Part shown: positions 53,212-61,157 of the stretch, one piece after another
Layout of the letters: the number at the start of each line of letters is the position of its first letter
Position numbering within the stretch: the stretch's first letter is position 1
Source: Siderastrea siderea
Taxonomy: Eukaryota > Cnidaria > Anthozoa > Scleractinia > Rhizangiidae
DNA length: 64,000 bases
Reading direction: 5' to 3'
Assembly (NCBI GenBank): GCA_964030785.1
Contig: OZ034966.1
Location: 904,501-968,500 of the forward strand
Translations under genes and position numbers: made by a program
Notes under the pieces: generated by a model
What the model was told of the DNA's origin: nothing
Database searches by the model: none
What the model saw: the letters and a program-made list of their open reading frames with translations, nothing else

Positions 53212-54207
53212 ATGAGTTTACTCAAATGGAAAGAAATGGCTGAGAAACGATCCGAGCTTGGTAAAAAGATTAACACAGTAAGAGAGACAATAAAACAAAA
53301 TACGATATCTGATAAAATGGGTGAAGTCGAGGCAGAGAAACTTTTCAAACCTATAACATCTGAGTTAAAGGAACTCACATCTCCAAAAATGCCATTGAGA
53401 AGATTACCAAAGAAAAAGCGACCTATTCCAGATTATGGAATAGCTATTGATGATGAAGTGCCTGATTATGGATTGGAAGATCTATTCGGTGATCAAGTTC
53501 TACCACAAAATGACAAACAATTGGTTCCAAAACCTTCAAGTTATGAAGATGTCCTTAAGGATTTAGCATCAGGTGAAAAACAAATGTATATAGATCCAGC
53601 ATTTATGTATGAACCTGAAGATCTTCCACCTGTATACGAAGAAGGACCTGATTATAACATTCTCGAGGGGGATGAAATTAACAAAGTTTTGGATGATCTT
53701 CAAATTCCTAACTATGATGATATTGAATTACAACTTCAAGGAAAAGAAATGAATGACAAAAAGAGGAAATCTTATCTTAAAAAAATTCTGAATGATGCTA
53801 AGGATCAACGTTATAAACTGACTGGTTATTCGGCTGATATCACTAAAAAATTAAATAGTGGTTTGATTACTGAAGCTGTAGCTCAATATCGAAGAAAAAT
53901 TGTTCAAGATACGAGAAAGGTTCTTACTGATTATATGAATTACTATCAACAAAAACTCCAAACACTCAAATCCACCAAAGGGTCTGGTTTGAAGAAAACA
54001 AAAAGAGGTGGACAAGTCCAGTTTTTCAACAATCCGACAGAAATGATTAAAAAACTTGAACTGATTATCGGATCGATGATTGCCGGTAATAATAGCATAG
54101 AGCTAAGAAACACAGGTGTTGCACTTCTCGACATCTTGTTGAAAAACTCTATTTTGAACAGGCCGCAATATAACAAAATATACAAAAACTATTTTAATGT
54201 AAACTAA
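53212..54207 (+). CDS. orfX, conserved virion-block protein
   Basis: The 331-residue protein begins MSLLKWKEMAEKRSE and contains LFKPIT, acidic repeats (PDYGIAIDDEVPDYGLEDL), a Lys-rich helical middle and a conserved C-terminal helix pair (NPTEMIKKLELIIGSMIAGNNS). It is intact here, unlike the Polinton 1 homologue at 20985. No domain is recognised. Its constant place between ATPase and minor capsid protein suggests an assembly or core role. GATATA abuts the ATG. Confidence 0.75.
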   Translation: MSLLKWKEMAEKRSELGKKINTVRETIKQNTISDKMGEVEAEKLFKPITSELKELTSPKMPLRRLPKKKRPIPDYGIAIDDEVPDYGLEDLFGDQVLPQNDKQLVPKPSSYEDVLKDLASGEKQMYIDPAFMYEPEDLPPVYEEGPDYNILEGDEINKVLDDLQIPNYDDIELQLQGKEMNDKKRKSYLKKILNDAKDQRYKLTGYSADITKKLNSGLITEAVAQYRRKIVQDTRKVLTDYMNYYQQKLQTLKSTKGSGLKKTKRGGQVQFFNNPTEMIKKLELIIGSMIAGNNSIELRNTGVALLDILLKNSILNRPQYNKIYKNYFNVN

Positions 54208-54214
54208 TCATATA

Positions 54215-54976
54215 ATGGATAGACAACTTATCTTATCATCCCATTCAGTCAGAAACAAAAATGGTAATAAACCTAGTGATTTCATAATCAAATACATCAA
54301 TCCGATAATTCTCGATCCAAATCGACAATATGAAATCGGCCTCGACCGAATCATTTCGATGTCATTTACTTGGTTTAATGTGACAAAAGAACTAAATAAT
54401 CAGAAAATAAGATATTCGTCTGATAGTGGTGCTAATTGGACGGAAATTATATTTAAACCAGGAGTCTGGAATTACGTTGATTTTGACAATTTAATTAAAG
54501 AAAAAACGAAAACAGGAACCTCATCAAACCCCCAATATCCTATCACTCTCGAGTTTGACGACACGATATTCAGGACAATAATAACACTTGCCTCAAATTA
54601 CAGATTAGATTTGACTCAAAGTGATTTTAATGATCTTATTGGTTTCAATAAAAAAATACTAACTAGTAGTGAAAACGTTGGAGATTACATTCCTAATCTC
54701 TCTCAAGACAGAGAAATCCTCAATATTCATAGTGACCTCATATCCGAAAGTCTAGTTGATGGTGATGAAACGGATATTATATATAGTTTCAGTACCTCAA
54801 CTCTCACCCCGAGTTATAGTTTCACACAAGAGCCAAGACGAGTACAGTTCAATCCTGTCAATAAAAATACGATTAATAAAATTCGGATTTATATTACTGA
54901 CGGTAAGCGAAGAATTATCGATCTTAATCATAGTGACACTTCATTCAGTTTGATTTTAAGAGAGAAGAGAGATTAA
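54215..54976 (+). CDS. Minor capsid (penton-like) protein
   Basis: The 253-residue protein begins eight bases after orfX at an ATG directly preceded by TAATCATATA. It carries the Polinton minor-capsid blocks IIYSFSTS, EPRRVQFNPVNK and KIRIYITDGKRR. The predicted role is the vertex penton of the icosahedral capsid. It matches the Polinton 1 homologue in length (253) and gene context. Confidence 0.82.
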   Translation: MDRQLILSSHSVRNKNGNKPSDFIIKYINPIILDPNRQYEIGLDRIISMSFTWFNVTKELNNQKIRYSSDSGANWTEIIFKPGVWNYVDFDNLIKEKTKTGTSSNPQYPITLEFDDTIFRTIITLASNYRLDLTQSDFNDLIGFNKKILTSSENVGDYIPNLSQDREILNIHSDLISESLVDGDETDIIYSFSTSTLTPSYSFTQEPRRVQFNPVNKNTINKIRIYITDGKRRIIDLNHSDTSFSLILREKRD

Positions 54977-54994
54977 TCTAACTAATAGTTATAT

Positions 54995-55363
54995 ATGTCG
55001 TCGTATGAATACAAGCGTATTTATCATCCAAAACTTGGACGATTTGTTTATGAACATAAAGGATCTGGGATCATTGTTGACAACATTTTCAAACCGGTTG
55101 GAAGGGTGTTAAGTAAAGTTCCAGAAATGGTTTTAAAACCTTTTGCCAAAAAAGCGCTTGAATCTGGTATTTCACATGCTGGAGACAAACTTGGAAAAAA
55201 AGCAGCTGAAAAAAGCGGAGAGTTTATTATGAGAAAATTACACGGTTCAACTAAACAATCAATGAATAAAGCCGTGAAACCAACCAAACCTACTAAACCA
55301 AAACAAGAAGATTACAACACAATTCTGAATAGACTTATATCTGGTAGTGGATTAAGACGATAA
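54995..55363 (+). CDS. Small basic capsid-block protein
   Basis: The 122-residue protein (MSSYEYKRIYHPKLGRFVYEHKGSG...) is Lys-rich with a helical Ala/Lys middle and a TKPTKPKQ linker. The promoter motif TAATCTAACTAATAGTTATAT ends at the ATG. The intact frame shows that the Polinton 1 copy (19812-20190) is broken. Function unknown; DNA-binding or capsid cement are possibilities. Confidence 0.65.
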   Translation: MSSYEYKRIYHPKLGRFVYEHKGSGIIVDNIFKPVGRVLSKVPEMVLKPFAKKALESGISHAGDKLGKKAAEKSGEFIMRKLHGSTKQSMNKAVKPTKPTKPKQEDYNTILNRLISGSGLRR

Positions 55364-55405
55364 AATGTTATTAAAAAGTGAATTTTATCTAAACTACTCA
55401 TATAA

Positions 55406-56695
55406 ATGAGTTTCAGAACAAGTGAAAATTTACAAAGATACGAATTCGTCAGATTTCACCTTGACAATGTCATTGAGCAACCCGCTAACAATCAAAGCCA
55501 GAAAAAGACAGGTTACAGATTCACAATCAATGACAGGTCGACTATGTTTGATTTTTTCAACGGGTATTTCGAAGTGACCAAAGAGCTTCAAAAAAGGGCA
55601 GATGGTGTTGGATATGCTGCAGCGGATCGCATCACAATGATAAACGGATCTCACAGTTTGATCAGACACATGGTTATTAAATCATCTGGTAAAATAGTAT
55701 ACGAGAGTGATAATTTGCATCGAATAACAAATGTCAAAAATCTCCTTGAATACAGCGATGACTTCAGTCGATCGGTTGGAAAGAATTCGTTCTGGTATCT
55801 TGATACTGACGGAACTACAGCAAATACAAATGCAGGATTCGAGGCCCGTCGTATTTTAACCCAGGCTCATCAGAATAACGGCGGTGGAGGAGCTAAATCG
55901 ATTAACGAGATGTTACCATTGAACCGATACAGTTTTTTCCAAAAATTAGAAGAAAAAATGTTGCCCCCGATGCAGCTCACATTTGAACTTACACTTAACG
56001 AAGACAGTGAAATGATTCACATGGCAAATGGCACAGACGCTGGTCGTGTTGTAGTAAAGAGATTGTATCTTTGGCTCCCAAGATTGATCCCAAAGGACAG
56101 TGTGTATAGTAATTTTGTTTCAAAGTTTCTCACACCAACAACCTGGACATATATGAGAGATCTCTACAATCAGTCAGCAAATACCAGAGCTATTCAGAAT
56201 CTGTTTCAAATCAGTCCAGCTATCGACAACGTTAAACACGTTTTTGTATATCTCCAGAGGACAGACGGACCAAATAATGATGAATCAGAACGGAGTCCGT
56301 ATTTGTTTGACACTTTCAAGTTGAATGCTGCCGACGCTAACAGCTCTCTCTCGAGTTGTCGTTTAGAGTATGGAAACAATACGTTCTATCCCGAACTAGA
56401 ATACGATGCAGATTCTAAAATCAGGATATTCAATGATCTAATGAGTTATGCATTTCGTAAAAACGATTACAATTCTGGGACACAACTTAATGTATCTAAT
56501 TTTAGTAGTTTGTACGGACTAATATATTTTGATTTGACATTTCAAAAAGAGGTAGTGACAAGAGATCCTAAACAGTTGATTCTCCATTATCGTCTCAATG
56601 TAGCCCCAGCAGCAAACGTCCGAGCTCATAGCATCGTATTTTACGAGAGTGAGGTTGTTGTTAAGACAATTGGAAACGAATTGATGATAGTTTAA
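55406..56695 (+). CDS. Major capsid protein
   Basis: The 429-residue protein begins MSFRTSENLQRYEFV and shares DDFSRSV, FWYLD, NRYSFF, RKNDYN and DPKQL blocks with the first two-thirds of the Polinton 1 fusion. Length, order and neighbourhood fit the Polinton double-jelly-roll MCP that trimerises into capsomers. The motif TATCTAAACTACTCATATAA ends at the ATG. Unlike Polinton 1, it ends in a stop 43 bases before the next gene. Confidence 0.8.
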   Translation: MSFRTSENLQRYEFVRFHLDNVIEQPANNQSQKKTGYRFTINDRSTMFDFFNGYFEVTKELQKRADGVGYAAADRITMINGSHSLIRHMVIKSSGKIVYESDNLHRITNVKNLLEYSDDFSRSVGKNSFWYLDTDGTTANTNAGFEARRILTQAHQNNGGGGAKSINEMLPLNRYSFFQKLEEKMLPPMQLTFELTLNEDSEMIHMANGTDAGRVVVKRLYLWLPRLIPKDSVYSNFVSKFLTPTTWTYMRDLYNQSANTRAIQNLFQISPAIDNVKHVFVYLQRTDGPNNDESERSPYLFDTFKLNAADANSSLSSCRLEYGNNTFYPELEYDADSKIRIFNDLMSYAFRKNDYNSGTQLNVSNFSSLYGLIYFDLTFQKEVVTRDPKQLILHYRLNVAPAANVRAHSIVFYESEVVVKTIGNELMIV

Positions 56696-56738
56696 ATGAA
56701 TAAGTTTTTTAAAACAGAATTTATCTAACATATATTAT

Positions 56739-57571
56739 ATGACACAACTATACGAAATCAAAGTTAGTTTATCACCAAACCAGAAAAAGAATCTTAGTAA
56801 CGCGTATCATAAAAGAGAAACAATAGTTCTAAGGCTCACGAAGGACTCTCTATCTGGGAATGACACTCTGTATGTACCTCAGAATATAGTTAAGCGATTG
56901 GATAAAAATAGAAAATTGAAAAAGGGAATGGACATTAAACTTTCTAAAACAAACATTCGAAAGCAAGTAGGTGGATCTCTTCTGTCTACAGTTCTGACGC
57001 TTGGAAGAACTTTTGGTCCCACTATTGCTAAGACCATCGGTTTGTCAGCCTTGGCTGGAGCAGCTAGTGAAGGAGCATCTCAGATTGTTAAGAAGATATC
57101 CGGAAAAGGTGTTCAAACCGGTGGGTTCCTCATACCACAAAATAAAATCGATCAGTTGATAACATATAAACATCTTTTGACCACCAAACAGAAGAAGGAT
57201 ATATTAAATGCTCTACAAACAGGTTCTGGTGTTCATAAACGGGTGGGTTCTTGGGTACTCTTCTTGCATCAATTGGAGTCCCTTTAGCTATTGAGGCAAT
57301 AAAGAAGATGACTGGTAAAGGTGCCCCTCAGATGGGACAACCGAAACAAAGACCACCCAGATCTATACCAAAACCAATCAATGATAATCAGGATGGTGGT
57401 TTGTTAATCCCAACTTATAGAACACCGCCTTTTTATGGAAATTGGCCGAACGGTACAATCGGTATGGGGACTAAAAAAAAAACAACAAAAAACAAAAAAA
57501 AAGGAGAGGGTCTTCTGCTGGGCAAGAACTCACCATTCAAAAACGTCCCACTGTTAAACATTCTGTTGTAA
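56739..57571 (+). pseudogene. MCP-downstream capsid-block protein, frameshifted
   Basis: The protein corresponds to the C-terminal third of the Polinton 1 fusion. It starts at MTQLYEIKVSLSPNQ, preceded by TATCTAACATATATTATATG. It has a Lys-rich N-terminal region, a hydrophobic Gly/Ala stretch (TIGLSALAGAASEGASQI), and after a frame change near 57240 a second hydrophobic segment (LLASIGVPLAIEAI) and a Pro/Lys tail. Hydrophobic plus basic composition resembles adenovirus-type internal virion proteins, without proven homology. The 3' end overlaps the protease frame in an A-rich stretch. Confidence 0.6.
57487..57493 (+). promoter_or_regulatory. Candidate A_AAA_AAC slip site before the protease
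   Basis: In the frame of the upstream gene the codons are ACA AAA AAC, so A_AAA_AAC is in register; a -1 slip enters the protease frame, which has no ATG of its own. No clear downstream stem is seen, and nearby A runs could equally have lost or gained a base. Confidence 0.4.
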
Positions 57572-58029
57572 AACCGAAATTCCATGAGAATATCCCATTA
57601 AGCAATTACGATTTAATAAAATGGTGTAAATATCTGAATATTCCAATTAATGATGTATTGTCAAGAGATGAAAATGTTCCTCACAATCATAGACAGGCTC
57701 TATTCATTTACAATCTTGAACCGAGTTATATGTCAGGGAGTCATTGGGTGGCTACTTATGTTAAGGACAAAGTCATCAATTACTTTGATAGCTTTGGTTT
57801 GCCTCCCTTCCAAGAAATTGTCAATCATGCGAGAAAAAAGAATTTAACATTGCTTCATCAGAACAATCAAATACAAAATTTACTAACGATAACATGTGGA
57901 TATTTCTGTCTGTACTTTTTGAATGAAATGAACAAAGGGATATCATATTTTAATCTATTGAAAGTGTTTGACATACATGATACAATAAAGAATGAGAAAT
58001 TCTTAGAACGGTATTTTAAAAATATCTAA
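57494..58029 (+). CDS. Adenain-like cysteine protease (PRO)
   Basis: The frame contains the conserved PLSNYDLIKWC, the catalytic His in GSHWVATY, YFDSFGLPPF, the Gln region HQNNQIQN and the catalytic Cys in TCGYFCLYFLNEMNKG. These match Polinton 1 and adenovirus-type C5 peptidases. The frame is open upstream into the preceding gene and lacks an ATG before the His region, so its start is set here at the candidate slip site. It would cleave capsid proteins in maturation. Confidence 0.82.
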
Positions 58030-58041
58030 CTCATATATATT

Positions 58042-58226
58042 ATGAGATCATATTGTGTGAAACAAAAAAAGGTTACAGAATGTGTACCCGGGAGTGAACG
58101 ATATGAAAAGCTAAAAATGGGAGGCTTATGCTTAAATGTAAATGCTCTCAATGTGGAATCACCAAAACTAAATTTATCAAACAGGCGGGAAACGGGCTAG
58201 CCCGTCGAAAGGGGCGGGCGTACTAG
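58042..58226 (+). pseudogene. Zn-ribbon frame upstream of PLA2 (-1 frameshift donor)
   Basis: The frame starts MRSYCVKQKK at ATG 58042, after TATCTAACTCATATATATT. An indel near 58105-58115 moves the rest, with KNGR and the cysteine block CKCSQCG, into a second frame that runs to a TAG at 58224-58226. The paired cysteines fit a small zinc ribbon (DUF5679-like). The slip site G_GGA_AAC lies at 58187-58193 in this second frame. Confidence 0.65.
58187..58193 (+). promoter_or_regulatory. Candidate -1 ribosomal frameshift site G_GGA_AAC
   Basis: In the Zn-ribbon frame the codons are GCG GGA AAC, placing GGGAAAC in the slip register. After six bases (GGGCTA) a 7-bp stem GCCCGTC/GGCGGGC with loop GAAAGG (58200-58219) follows. 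A -1 slip enters the PLA2 frame. The heptamer is the same as in Polinton 1 although the surrounding sequence differs. Confidence 0.75.
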
Positions 58227-58890
58227 ATACAGTAGCATCGACTGGTGCTGATTTATTGATTCACCACGGTATTCCTTGGCTTGGAAAAAACGCAGTTGAA
58301 ATGGGAAGATATTATGGATCAGAAGCCTTGAGAAACCCAAAACTGCAGAAAAAGGCTATCGATTATGCTCTGGATAAGTTGAATCCAATGATTCAAAATG
58401 TTGGAAGTCAAGCTCTTGATCAATTATCAACCAAAATCAGACCAAATAGAAAGTATAAAACCGACAGAAAGGATTTGGATGGCGCTGGTGTTGATATCCA
58501 TAAACTAATTGGGAAAATACCGAAACCAAAAGCTGGATGGACTCCTGGAAAGTATAAATACATGGGACCATACAACCCTCTCGATAAACAGTTAGAGTAT
58601 GATAGGAACACTGGAGAGGTCACCAAGTGGTACGTACAACCTTACAATAAAGTGGATGAAATAGCAGCTCATCATGATATTTGTTATGATATGGGGAAAA
58701 ACAAAGGTGAATGTGATAAAAAAATGGTTAAGTCATTGGATGAAATACCTTATGGTGAAATGCCAAAATGGGGCCAAACAGCTCGGTTCTTGATTAACAG
58801 TCGAAGCAGAAACTAGGTCTCGGTGTAAAACAAAGGAAGACAAAAAACGGGAAAGGCCGTCGAGTGAAGAAAACTGGCAAGAAAAATTAG
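58187..58890 (+). pseudogene. Phospholipase A2-like virion protein, late frameshift
   Basis: The frame has no ATG near its start and is entered by the predicted frameshift. It carries GVLDTVASTGADLL, helical GRYYGSEALRNPKLQ, the calcium-loop-like GPYNPL and the canonical PLA2 active-site HHDICYD. An indel near 58800 ends the main frame at 58816; the basic tail, with KQKLGLG shared with Polinton 1, runs on to 58890 in another frame. Parvovirus VP1-type PLA2 domains open endosomes during entry. The gene follows the protease, as in Polinton 1. Confidence 0.78.
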
Positions 58891-59807
58891 CTGATGAATT
58901 ACACAAACCCGTAAAACGTAACTTTACTCGGCGGCGTGTTTTAGTAAACGGCATTGACGAGATATGGTGTTCAGATCTTGTTGAGATGCAACAGTTTAGT
59001 CGATGGAACGCTGGCTACAGATACCTTCTCATGGTTCTAGATGTGTTCAGTAAATATGGTTGGATAGTCCCTTAAAAAGACAAAAAAGGAGAAACTCTTG
59101 CTCAGGCATTAAAAACTATCCTTAAAGAAGGTAGAAAACCGGAATATTTATGGACAGACAAAGGCAAAGAGTATTACAACAAACATGTTAAAGAACTACT
59201 TGATAAGAATAAAATAACCTTGTACTCAACTGAGAATGAGGAAAAGTCGTCAGTTTGTGAAAGATGGAACAGAACAATTAAAACCAAGATGTGGAAGCAG
59301 TTTACTGTTCAAGGTAATACACAGTATTTAGACATGCTACCCAAATTAGTGAAACAGTATAACAACACTAAACATAGCTCTATCAAAATGACACCCATAG
59401 AAGCCAGTCAAAAGAAAAATGAAGGGACTGTTTACTTCAATCTGTATGGTAATTTGGAGAAAGTATCATCCAAACCAAAATTCAAAATAGGTGATAAGGT
59501 TAGAATAAGTAAGTATAAACGGAAGGTGTTTGATAAAGGCTATACACCAAATTGGTCTGAGGAAGTTTTTGCAGTTGTTAAAATCCAATATACGAATCCA
59601 ATAACTTACAAACTAAAGGATCTCAGAGGTGAAGACATTCAAGGGAGTTTTTATGAACCTGAATTATTAAAAGCAAAACAAGAGGTATTCAGAATCGATA
59701 AAGTCATTCGGAGGGATTATAAGAAGAAACAAGCTTTAGTTAAGTGGAAGGGATATAGTAATGACTTTAATAGTTGGATTCCGTTAAAGGACTTGAAGGA
59801 TATATAA
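58849..59807 (+). pseudogene. Integrase with chromodomain, one in-frame stop
   Basis: The rve-type integrase shows RNFTRRRVLVNGIDEIWCSDL (first Asp), LWTDKGKEYY (second Asp) and VCERWNRTIKTKMW (Glu). A C-terminal chromodomain follows (FRIDKVIRRDYKKKQALVKWKGY). A TAA at 59073-59075 interrupts the core. There is no ATG before the first catalytic Asp; the frame overlaps the tail of the PLA2 gene in -1, just after an A_AAA_AAC heptamer (58842-58848), so it may be expressed by frameshifting. Chromodomains of transposon integrases can direct insertion to marked chromatin. This integrase is from another branch than that of Polinton 1. Confidence 0.85.
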
Positions 59808-59825
59808 AAGCGGTTTAAAGAGAAT

Positions 59826-59844
59826 TATCTAACATATATTATAT
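59826..59844 (+). promoter_or_regulatory. Orphan copy of the Polinton 2 promoter motif
   Basis: TATCTAACATATATTATAT is identical to the motif that ends at the ATG of the gene at 56739, but here the next bases are C instead of the G of a start codon and no gene follows. It probably marks a lost gene. Confidence 0.6.
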
Positions 59845-59940
59845 CTATTGATACAGTATATGCTGTCTTTTGCTTTTGGTAGCCAAAAATATAATTGTTT
59901 CTGGCGATCTTATTTAAACAGAAAATAATATATATATAAT

Positions 59941-60753
59941 ATGGAAATTTTCACTTATGAAGGAAAAAAACTGAATATTATCAAAAAGGATGATGACATA
60001 TGGTTCCGTGCTAAAACTGTTGCAATTATTTTGGGATATTCAAATTCACGAAAAGCGATTAATGATCATGTTGATTCTGAAGATAAATGTACACTGAACG
60101 AGCTCAAATCCAAAGGTAACGAATCGTTACCTTTGACTGGGAACCTCAAAAACACTATTTATATAAATGAATCCGGACTATACAGCCTCATTTTGAGATC
60201 TGATATGGATAAAGCAAAGAAATTCAAACGATGGGTTACTAAGGAAGTTTTACCATCAATCAGAAAAACCGGTAAGTATGAATTCAACAACAGGCCATAC
60301 AAAATGCTGACATTCAATATCAACACAGAATATGATTTACATAAAAAGGTAGTCAATTTTATTAGAAACAATTATCCTAAAGCAATCCTAATCCCAACAT
60401 TAGGTGAAAACCAAATTAATGGTAACATGAGAATAAAATCATACAACATGGGTTATCAGAAGGGAGCTTGTGATCTATTCATTGGAAATATGCATTTGAA
60501 GTACTCAGGTTTTGCAATCGAATTTAAAACACCAACTGGTTATGGAAAGCTTTCAGAAGAACAGGAGATGATGCTACAAGAGTACGAAAACAACAATTAC
60601 AAAATATTAGTCAGCAACGATTATGATGAAATCATTAAAGAAATCATACTTTATTTCCAGGGTGTAAGAATCAAATGCAAACATTGTTCCAGAAAATTCA
60701 AGTCAACAGAAACATTAAGCAATCATTTGAAATTCATACACAAACACTTATAA
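59941..60753 (+). CDS. BRO-N / VRR-NUC-like nuclease / C2H2 protein
   Basis: The 270-residue protein combines three parts. Residues 1-110 are a BRO-N domain (WFRAKTVAIILGYSN, SGLYSLILRS, FKRWVTKEVLPSIRKTG), a DNA-binding fold common in insect DNA viruses and phages. Residues about 150-230 resemble a VRR-NUC nuclease, with GACDLF, AIEFKTPTG and LSEEQ giving the D...ExK...Q pattern. Residues about 245-268 form a C2H2 finger (CKHCSRKFKSTETLSNHLKFIH). A role in replication, recombination or gene control is inferred. Confidence 0.78.
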   Translation: MEIFTYEGKKLNIIKKDDDIWFRAKTVAIILGYSNSRKAINDHVDSEDKCTLNELKSKGNESLPLTGNLKNTIYINESGLYSLILRSDMDKAKKFKRWVTKEVLPSIRKTGKYEFNNRPYKMLTFNINTEYDLHKKVVNFIRNNYPKAILIPTLGENQINGNMRIKSYNMGYQKGACDLFIGNMHLKYSGFAIEFKTPTGYGKLSEEQEMMLQEYENNNYKILVSNDYDEIIKEIILYFQGVRIKCKHCSRKFKSTETLSNHLKFIHKHL

Positions 60754-60783
60754 AGAGAAAAATAATATATAGATTATATATAT

Positions 60784-61044
60784 ATGGAAAATCAAAATGT
60801 AAAGAGAGGTCGAGGTAGACCAAAAAAGTATTCAACTGAAGAGGAGAAGAAGGAGGCTATAAAACAACAAAAATCGAAGTACATGCTAAATAAGGAATGG
60901 TATTGTGATATATGCAATACTGGTCGTAATTATACTCTAGCTGGTAAATGGTGTCATTTGAACACAAAAAAGCACATTAAAAATGTCCATGAAATCAATA
61001 TGAAAGAGGTAAGGAATGAAATAACACGGATACTAAATCCATGA
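60784..61044 (+). CDS. AT-hook and zinc-finger protein
   Basis: The 86-residue protein has an AT-hook near the N-terminus (RGRGRPKKY) and a single zinc-finger-like segment (WYCDICNTGRNYTLAGKWCHLNTKKHIKN). Both bind DNA, the AT-hook in the minor groove of A/T-rich DNA. It could be an architectural or regulatory factor of the element. TATATATAT abuts the ATG. Confidence 0.65.
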   Translation: MENQNVKRGRGRPKKYSTEEEKKEAIKQQKSKYMLNKEWYCDICNTGRNYTLAGKWCHLNTKKHIKNVHEINMKEVRNEITRILNP

Positions 61045-61157
61045 TAATCTTTTTTCATATAGTTCAAGGGATCCTATGTTTTGGATCATTTGAATTCTCG
61101 ACCATATAAAACGCACCAATAATTACTTAAAAGAATATCAATACTATAGTATATAGA

